From the NCBI RefSeq assembly GCF_018687715.1, contig NC_056764.1:1862501-1926500 (forward strand): a stretch of 64,000 nucleotides of DNA, given 5' to 3'. Origin of the DNA: Carya illinoinensis. Its lineage: Eukaryota; Streptophyta; Magnoliopsida; Fagales; Juglandaceae. Under the pieces are notes generated by a model. It ran no database searches. It saw only the letters and a program-made list of their open reading frames with translations, and was not told the DNA's origin. The translations under genes were made by a program, and so were the position numbers. Positions 48,046 through 64,000 of this stretch are shown here, one piece after another (positions within the stretch are counted from its first letter, which is position 1; every line of letters starts with the position of its first letter).

Positions 48046-49324
48046 ATAGCAATTCTCATAAAATAAAATAAAGGAAATAACATTTGATAAATTGAATGAA
48101 ATATAATATTGTTGATGGAATAGATCAATAATTTGCGTCATGATAATGTGAGAATACCCTTACAATTTGATGCATCCCTCGCGAGTCTAAGGATCAGTAA
48201 GTACTTCATGTATACAGACAACCATGGTTTTAAATTAAAAATACAAAAGCCAAAAAAAAAAAGGGGGAAAAATTCACACTATTGAAACCTACTTGCTTTA
48301 GAGGGCATATGATATTAATGTATGGTATTGTAAAGAGTGAAGAAAGTAGTGATGCACAGAACATGAAGATTGATTGAAGATGATGATGAGGCACTCGACA
48401 TGTGATCGACAATGAAAGAATAGTCCATAAAAGTTGGTCGTGCTATCAATAAGTGTGCTCCACATCTTCCTTTTACCAATTATTCCATGTTGAAACATCA
48501 CTACTTCCTATGGATCTGACTGAGACCTACTAGTCCTCCTGGAAACCCGGCCACCAGTCAACCTAATTTTCACGTTAAGTTTCATCAGAACCTCCTGATA
48601 ATTTTCATATTTTATTTTCCTTAAGAGATAATCATCATGGCCAGCTTATAGAAACTTTCCGGTGGATTATTATAGAAATTTCAAGTTAATTTCCAACGTT
48701 GATCACTTCGTTATAATTGGACCCTTTCAACTATATATACATATCTCTCCAAATACAATAAAATAATGATATTTTAACTATTATTTTGTAACTTATTTTG
48801 CAATCAAGTTGATATAATTTGACTGAATTAAAATTAATTTTAAATAATTGTTCTCCATGTAAAATATGAAAAATAATAAGAAAAAAAGATTATGTGTAAT
48901 TAGTAATACAACACCATGGGATCAGCTGTCAAACGAAGAGATAGAATGTTCTCATGTATTGATCAGTGCTACTGATCCACAGCTACCATTCCATTAATGA
49001 CGATCGATCATGCATTATGGCCTTTTTATTTTCTATTTTTTGCCCCTTTTTTTTGGGTCCTATTATGGTTAAGTAGTTAATTAATATCATATTGGCCAAC
49101 CCAATTCATGAAATGAGTTCGAACTTATATGAAGTCAAAAACCTTTGGAGCGCTCCAAATTATATATAACCAAAAGTGGAATAATTTCTTATGAATATGA
49201 CCAGCTACCTAGCTACTTGCTATCGATCGGATTGGCATGAAGAACTGTCATCTTTGGACAAGCCGTGACTACTCTTATATATAGTACGTGTGGCCAAATC
49301 AAACACTCACTAATAAGATTAAGT

Positions 49325-49528
49325 TGCGGTTTCGATAATAAGATGAAATGAGATATTTTTATATGAAAGTTAAATAAAATATTATTAAAATATTAATTTT
49401 TAATATTATTATTATTTTAAAATTTAAAAAAATTAAATTATTTATTATATTTTAAATAAAAATTTATAAAAAAATTATCATGATGAGACGAGAAGAAGAA
49501 AATATTTTAATTATTGAAACGGACCTAA
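49325..49528 (-). repeat. Dispersed small repeat family B, copy 5
   Basis: ATAAGATGAAATGAGAT at the left, ATGAAAGTTAAATAAAATA shared almost exactly with copy 3, AATATTAATTTTTAATAT in the centre and ACGGACCTAAGAG at the right end. Its termini are more diverged than in copy 3. Confidence 0.6.
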
Positions 49529-50142
49529 GAGTAGAAGGTATATTTTATGGCCTCGATCTAATAAATGAACTAAAAAAAGGGGGAGGAAAAAGTACCTTTA
49601 TCGATCGTGCATTCCAACCATGCATGCTACAATAGAAAGTAAACAAATGATAAAAAAAGGAAATTAAAGTAGCTCCTTTTCCCCATAATGGATTTGGATT
49701 TTTCCAAATAAAAATGGGTATATTTCCGACAATCTCTGAGTTCTTTCACAATTATTCGAGAGCATTGTAGTTTTAAAGTCGCAGATCTCAATATTAATTA
49801 CGAACACGTAAGTGTTGGGCATTCTGTTGTGAAAGAAACCAATGATCATATATCATATTATCGAGACAACAATGAGGTTCCCACTTCCCGGCAATGTGCA
49901 TTTCATTCATGTAAACCATATATATAAATGATCTCACCCTAGTTTGGTGCAAACCATATAAACAAATAAATAAATATTCCCATGAAAGCTTGTGATTCTG
50001 GAAGGATTCTTGGCCACTCAAAAGCTGAATGTATCATAGAAGTGATATAGCTAGATCTATATGCAACACTCTCCATCGATCATTTCAAAAACACATTAGT
50101 GGGGGTGGTGGACCGTGGTTCTCTCCTGCAGCTTAATTTTAA

Positions 50143-50288
50143 GAAAAATTTTATGTGCAGTCATTTTTACGGATTCTTTTGTGCACTCCAGTGATATGAT
50201 TGGTTGTGTATTAAAAAAAAATTAATCCAGCCAATCATATCAGTGGAGTGCACAGAGAGTGCACAAAAATGACTGTATGTAACATTAC
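50143..50288. mobile_element. Hairpin MITE, about 146 bp
   Basis: Almost palindromic. GTGCAGTCATTTTT at the left mirrors AAAAATGACTGTATG at the right, and TGTGCACTCCAGTGATATGA mirrors TCATATCAGTGGAGTGCACA around a short AT-rich loop. The ends and the target duplication are not certain. Confidence 0.7.
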
Positions 50289-51194
50289 TCTAATTTTAAA
50301 GTCATTTATTTCTCTCTCACTTTTGAGCTTTATGAGTTGACACCCATCACTAAGCTTTGCCTTTCAACTTTTGTAAGAGTACAGAGTACCCTCATTACTA
50401 CGGCTTGGCCTTTTGTTCTAGTGCTACGCCCCACATGCCTCAATGAACGGTACACCTGCAGGAAACTCCAACATCAGTTAAAATAAACAGCCAATACTCA
50501 GGGAAAAAACAAATAACCAGCCAGTCCTGCCGCCTCAAATTAGTTCCACGTGATATCTCTCTCTACCCTCTCTGACAAACGACGTTGATTAATTTCAAAA
50601 TGACATGAAGAATAGCTAAGGTTTGGTAGTGTAAATTTTGCGCAATTTCTTTAAAAAAGACTTGAGTCAAGCATGAAAAAGTTCTTTTTTAATTATATGG
50701 GTTTTTAATTTCTATTACTTTTCTCATTTTCTTTTTAATTTAAGTTTTTTTTTTTCTTTACCTTGTTTTAAGAGTAATGCAGGTACAAATCAACTTAAAT
50801 GTACAAACTTTTTGTTAAAAAAAAAAAAAACTTTAAAACCAAAAGATTGATGTTTTTCTAAACTTTAAAATGATTTTGTATGGAGGGACTTAATTAAAAG
50901 TTTTTTTAAAAGCAAAAGATTGATTGTGCAAATTTTGAAAACTCTGAGGGTTTTTGAAGTAAACAAAGTCAAATAGAGGGATTAATTTTGTAATTAATCC
51001 ATAATATAAAACGAATTCCTAGTATACAGGTATGCTTTGTGGTGTCGGAGTTTCAGAGTTGTTCTCTCTCTCTACCACCGCTCCCACCCCTTACCATGAA
51101 TGGCCAAACTAATAGGATCTCTCAAACTCTCTGAAACTTGCTCTCGAAGCTCTCTCATGTATTAGTCCGAGATCCTGATATCGTTCAATATACA

Positions 51195-51200
51195 TATAAA
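51195..51200 (+). promoter_or_regulatory. Candidate TATA box of the ABCC gene
   Basis: TATAAA within ACATATAAATTCC lies 82 bases before the proposed start ATG at 51277. The position fits a short leader and supports the small first exon. Confidence 0.45.
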
Positions 51201-51276
51201 TTCCATCAGCAGCTACGTACGTACAAGGAAGAGTACTGAAGCTCTAAGCTATCTGCAGGAGAGGCCAGATTTAAGC

Positions 51277-60248
<8,972 letters not shown>

Positions 60249-61558
60249 CTCCCGCTTCAAAGAATATCTGGGTATCAATCAAATTCGGTGGAGTAACAGA
60301 GATCATACCTTCAGAGAAAATGGTTGATTGTTCTCACGACGGTGACTTGGGGAAGAGGAATCGACTACCTTAGGTGCAGTAATTCGATTAGGTAAATGGC
60401 AAAAGAGGGGACACCAGCCCCAGGAGCGAAGACATTGTAGTTTATTTTCAAGTGCTGCATTTCCAAGACCATATGCTTACAAGAAAAAATAAAGGGCGTC
60501 CCCCAATCCTTGCGAAAATTATAATTATCCATCCAATAACCAGTAACGAATTAAGCAGCATTATTTAATGATTGTTTATGCTAATAAAGGGTACCCATAA
60601 TAAAAAGCTGACATTCGATCACAAAACAACATTTTGTATCCAAAGTGTACAGCCTATGTGCATCTTTCAAACATCCTTTAGATCGAATCAATGGCTATTG
60701 GTGAGAGCTATCGACGATGTCATCCGGGTTGTCGGCGACTTTAATGGATTGGGCTGGACGAGACTCTGGAACTAGGCTCAACAATGTTTGATGGGGGGCG
60801 GGAGAACTGGAGATGAAGGCTCGATATAGGGAAGAGGGAGGGGCTTAACTTGACATGGCAAAGTTCTACAATCAGTTCGTGAGATGTATTTTCCTAATAC
60901 AATTCACTTAATAGAAAACCGAAGACCCCTAATAACTAATGATAAAGATTAATAAAGGAATTTTTGCAATGGATACATCTTATTAAAAATTGATAAAGAC
61001 AGATTTTTGCTTTGTCAAAAAACAAAAAAGAGGAGATATCAGTTTGTAACTCCTTTGCTTTCATAATTTTTATAAGACAAGGATTGTATTGTATTCACAA
61101 GGTTAATCAAGCATTTAGATTAATCTAATTATTTGTATTAAACAAGTTAACCTTAGTTGAAATGCGTAATATTTAGAAAAATATATTTTAATCACAAATA
61201 AATCTTATAAAAATAAATATATAAATTTATATGATTTTATATGATATATTAGATTATAAAATAGATTTAACGTATTATATAAAGTCATGTTAATTTATAA
61301 ATTTATTTTTATGAAGTCTTTTTGTGATTATAATATTTTTATGTTAAACTATATTTAAATTTGATTAATTTATTAAAAGATTATAATTGAGCCATATAAT
61401 TGCGTTTGTATATGACAACGGTCCCTCGCTTTTGCTGATATTTCTCTGGGGTACAACCGTACAAGAACATAGATAAACGACTTTGTCGTTTCATAAACTT
61501 TAGATAATCAGGACAACTCAGTCCATGGCCGCCGTGTTTCGAAGTCGGCATTCTTAGA
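60249..61558. other. Intergenic DNA between ABCC and the DnaJ-type gene
   Basis: The first part is ABCC 3' untranslated sequence. A family C repeat lies at 61191-61330. From about 61380 the sequence becomes less AT-rich, as expected for a 5' leader; an upstream ATG at 61525 opens a frame of ten codons that stops before 61559. No other gene is seen. Confidence 0.55.
61191..61330 (+). repeat. Dispersed small repeat family C, best copy
   Basis: Terminal inverted repeats: ATCACAAATAAATCTTATAA on the left; the right end on the reverse strand begins AATCACAAAAAGACTTCATA. The centre has AGATTATAAAATAGATTTAA. About 140 bp, MITE-like. Confidence 0.6.
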
Positions 61559-63144
61559 ATGGCATTGAGAACGTCGAGCTTACTGACAGTCGTCCAATTT
61601 GAGGCTGAAAATTCCAACGGTGCACCTGCTCCACGGATTCCGAGCCCCTTGCCCCGTCTCTCCTTCCCTAAGCCCTGTTGGGTCGTCAGGACGGAGGCAA
61701 GTTCACTTCATCTCTCCTATCCCCTGTTTGGTTGCCGATGAAATTGGTGGGAAAGGCAAGAATTTTCTTTCTTTGCTTATAAAGGACGTTTTTCTAGGTA
61801 TAAGAACTTTCTTTTAAGTATATGGTTCATCCCTATAAAAAAAAATTTAAAAAAAAATCAAAATAATCGTTCGTTGAAGTGTGAATTTTAGTTGGGTAAA
61901 TTTATTTGAATTTCAAGTTCCTCTTTCTTTCTCACATTTTCTCAGAAGCCAAATGGAACTTCAGTTTTGTCTAATTGCTAGTTACTGTATGCAAAGATAG
62001 AGTTTGAAGTTTGTATCGAACTTTAGATTGCTTGAGCTTATGTAGTTTTGTTGTTATTCCCACTTTGGGTGGAACTATAGCTTTGTAAGCAATAAAAGTG
62101 TAATTGAATTGCCTCGTTGGTTTTCGTAGATGAGGTGAGATGAGAAGAAAGGTAAATAAAATATTGTTTGAATATATTTTTTTAATATTATTTTTTTTTG
62201 AAATTTTAAAATGTTAAATTATTTATTTTATTTTATGTAGGAATTAGTAAAAGTTGTATAGATGATATGAGATGAGATGAGTTGAAAAGAGTTGTGAAAA
62301 CAAACGAGGCTGACTCATAGCTCAAAGTGTGTTATAAAATCTACAGCACTTTTTTCCTTTTAGTGCAAATTGCTTTCATTAAGATAAGGCCATTTGTGTT
62401 CGTTGAAGCCTTCTAACCTGATTATGATATATCTTTGTTGGATTTGAATATTATTTCCCATGTTGCCAGTGAGAAGCTATGCACCTCATTTCATGTTGGA
62501 GAATCCCTGTATTCTTATACCACTTTTTTTTCTAGCGATATATGAAAAATGCAATTTTTGGGTTTCTTCTGGTCACCCTTTTAACTGTTGAATTTCATAA
62601 CCACATTATCTACCACCCCTGCAGTCACCACTTTTTAATATGTTGAAGTGGTAATGATATCTGACTGTTAACATATTCACCGAAATCCAAACCCAAACGT
62701 GGAAATCCTATCCTTACTTGCCAAATTCATGAAAAAAGGATTGCCCTTGCACAGGGAACTAGCCACAGACAGATCCATCTATTTTGCACTGGTATTTTTG
62801 GGAGTATCGAACTTCAAGCCATCCAGGCAATTCTCCCAAAAGAGTGCTTATCCAAGCCCGAAACTCTCTGAAGTTTTTCTTTCTTGATAGTTTATGAGTA
62901 GGAATGTATCTGATGAGGTTTAAGCCTAAGCTTATGTTTCTCAATTAGGATGAGATATGTGAAAGATAAAATATGTTGTCTAACTTGCAAATGAACTTCT
63001 TTTAGAGCCCCTTTCATTATTTCTTTTATGCCTCTTTGTTTTTCCAGTCAAATGTTAGGAAAGAAGTAAGAAAGAAGCCAGATCCACCTTGTGTAGTCTG
63101 TAAAGGGAGTGGAAGGACTGATTGCCATCATTGTCGTGGAAGGG
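61559..63144 (+). CDS. Plastid DnaJ-type (cysteine-rich) zinc-finger protein, 5' part
   Basis: Two exons are visible: 61559-61696 (46 codons) and 63048-63144 (32 codons plus one base); the gene continues past the right edge. The first exon has few acidic residues and many Ser, Arg and Pro, like a chloroplast transit peptide. The second reads SNVRKEVRKKPDPPCVVCKG and continues SGRTDCHHCRGR, two CxxCxGxG motifs of the DnaJ zinc-binding type without a J domain. Small plastid proteins of this kind (BSD2, LQY1 and relatives) assist Rubisco or photosystem assembly; this one looks most like the At1g22630 group, tentatively. The intron 61697-63047 begins GCAAGT, so it would be a GC-AG intron, and joining there keeps the frame. 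The next exon was not found within the window. Confidence 0.7.
62111..62310 (-). repeat. Dispersed small repeat family B, copy 6
   Basis: Starts GCCTCGTTGGTTTTCG with GATGAGGTGAGATGAGAAG, has AAATTTTAAAATGTTAAATT in the centre and ends ATGAGATGAGATGAGTTGAA followed by CAAACGAGGC. It lies in the first intron of the DnaJ-type gene. Confidence 0.65.
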
Positions 63145-64000
63145 GTATCTCTCTCTCCCTCTCTCTTTTCCCCTCTCCTTGGTGCACACACATACGTGCA
63201 CATTAGTTCCATAACTTCCATTGTATGGCTATTTTTTTTGTCAAACATTAATCCATCTTTTTTCCTTTCAATGACGACAATTTTCTTTTTTAGTATTTCA
63301 ATAATTGCCTTCTCTGATTTTAGTTTGGCATAAGAAGTGCTGATTTGGCTCATCCAATCTTGCTAGGGTGTGTCTGAACAGTATGTTCAGCTTCCACTTT
63401 TTTCTGTCAAAGTGTGTGAATTTTGGGAACCTAAATTCTCTTAGCACAACAAGCAACTTGAGTTTTTCTAAATCTTAACTTGCACCAAGTCAGGTCACAA
63501 GTGTGCCATCAAGCTTTTATTTCCCAACTGTAGATATATTGAAAAATAATTTTGAACTCAACTTCTTTTTTCTTCAAAATATCCAAATTTGCTAAGTAGC
63601 ATGAAGTCTCATAAACTTTTCAGGTTAAAGGAAAAGGAGAAATTATATTTTTTACCTGCAAACTACCACTTATTTTTCACTTTGCACCCTAAACATTAAA
63701 ATATAGGTTGTTTCTAGTAAATATCATAACTTTTTTTGTAGGGTGGTAGCATGTGGGTGAAATTAGGTCGTGGGTTCAAAACTTAGCAGGTGTTTGTAAC
63801 TTATCATTTGCACAAAAAAAGGCTGAGCTATATTTTATTTCCTCAAGTGTAGACATGTTATCAAGTTTGTCCCTGTAGCTCTAGTTGAATTGCAGATTGT
63901 TGTTAACGTTGTGTTTTTATCAAACTCCATTGAGTGATAGTTGTTAGGTTTCATAAGCAGCACGTGACATGAAAACGAAGTCAAACTTTTTTGTTCTTTC

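Larger units (their letters stand above)
41357..51194. other. Intergenic DNA, nearly 10 kb, repeat-rich
   Basis: No protein gene is supported. It holds family B copies (47631-47830, 49325-49528), family C copies (about 43458-43580 and 47883-48045), a 614-bp inverted-repeat element (44114-44727), a CT run (45920-46012), a hairpin MITE (50143-50288) and a promoter-like stretch near 43.06-43.23 kb without a downstream reading frame. A 71-codon frame at 45385-45600 resembles nothing I know. Confidence 0.6.

Noticed and set aside
63765..63790. GGGTTCAAAAC resembling a tRNA box B
   Set aside because: No acceptor or anticodon arms can be built around it.

Overview
This is nuclear DNA from a flowering plant, most likely a woody rosid eudicot. 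It has split genes with GT-AG introns, AT-rich intergenic DNA full of TA, GA and CT microsatellites, a eukaryotic tRNA-Val, and plant-only gene families (type I MADS, AHL, LEA, plant U-box, the plant fused allantoin synthase). The abundant small dispersed repeats remind me of Fagales genomes, but that placement is inference. Gene density is low: seven complete protein genes, one partial gene at the right edge and one tRNA. Transposon-derived DNA fills much of the rest.

Layout. 1-2.7 kb: AT-rich upstream DNA. 2.8-4.1 kb (+): intronless U-box E3 ligase of the PUB22/23/24 type. 7.0-10.0 kb: non-autonomous hAT transposon with an 8-bp target duplication and a degenerate SINE inside. 12.6-15.1 kb (+): five-exon peroxisomal allantoin synthase (OHCU decarboxylase fused to HIU hydrolase). 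16.1-16.6 kb (+): two-exon LEA_1 protein. 17.8-18.6 kb (+): M-gamma MADS-box gene of the AGL80 type. 20.2-27.8 kb: a nested transposon stack. 28.2-29.5 kb (-): intronless, probably plastid-targeted protein of the At4g22030 family. 35.7-36.5 kb (-): AT-hook (AHL) DNA-binding protein. 41.3 kb (-): tRNA-Val(CAC). 51.3-60.2 kb (+): eleven-exon ABCC-type ABC transporter. 61.6 kb to the edge (+): first two exons of a plastid DnaJ-type zinc-finger protein.

The nested stack is the most unusual part. A small inverted-repeat element (20.19-27.80 kb) is split by a 7.4-kb Ty1/copia element on the minus strand, with perfect ACTTA target duplications. That element keeps an intact gag, but its pol is decayed, locally duplicated and partly deleted. 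Between its reverse transcriptase and RNase H remnants lies an oppositely oriented mini-transcription unit: TATA box, 141-codon coiled-coil reading frame, poly(A) signal. That frame is in turn split by a 2.0-kb gypsy-like solo LTR, or internally deleted element, with perfect GATGC target duplications. Removing the insert and one duplication restores the frame.

The host genes are not a functional cluster. They cover defence-type ubiquitination, ureide metabolism, seed desiccation tolerance, reproductive transcription control, chromatin regulation and vacuolar or membrane transport. Two neighbouring genes (ABCC and DnaJ-type) each appear to use a rare GC-AG intron. All exon models were built by eye from reading frame, splice signals and family knowledge, without transcript evidence.
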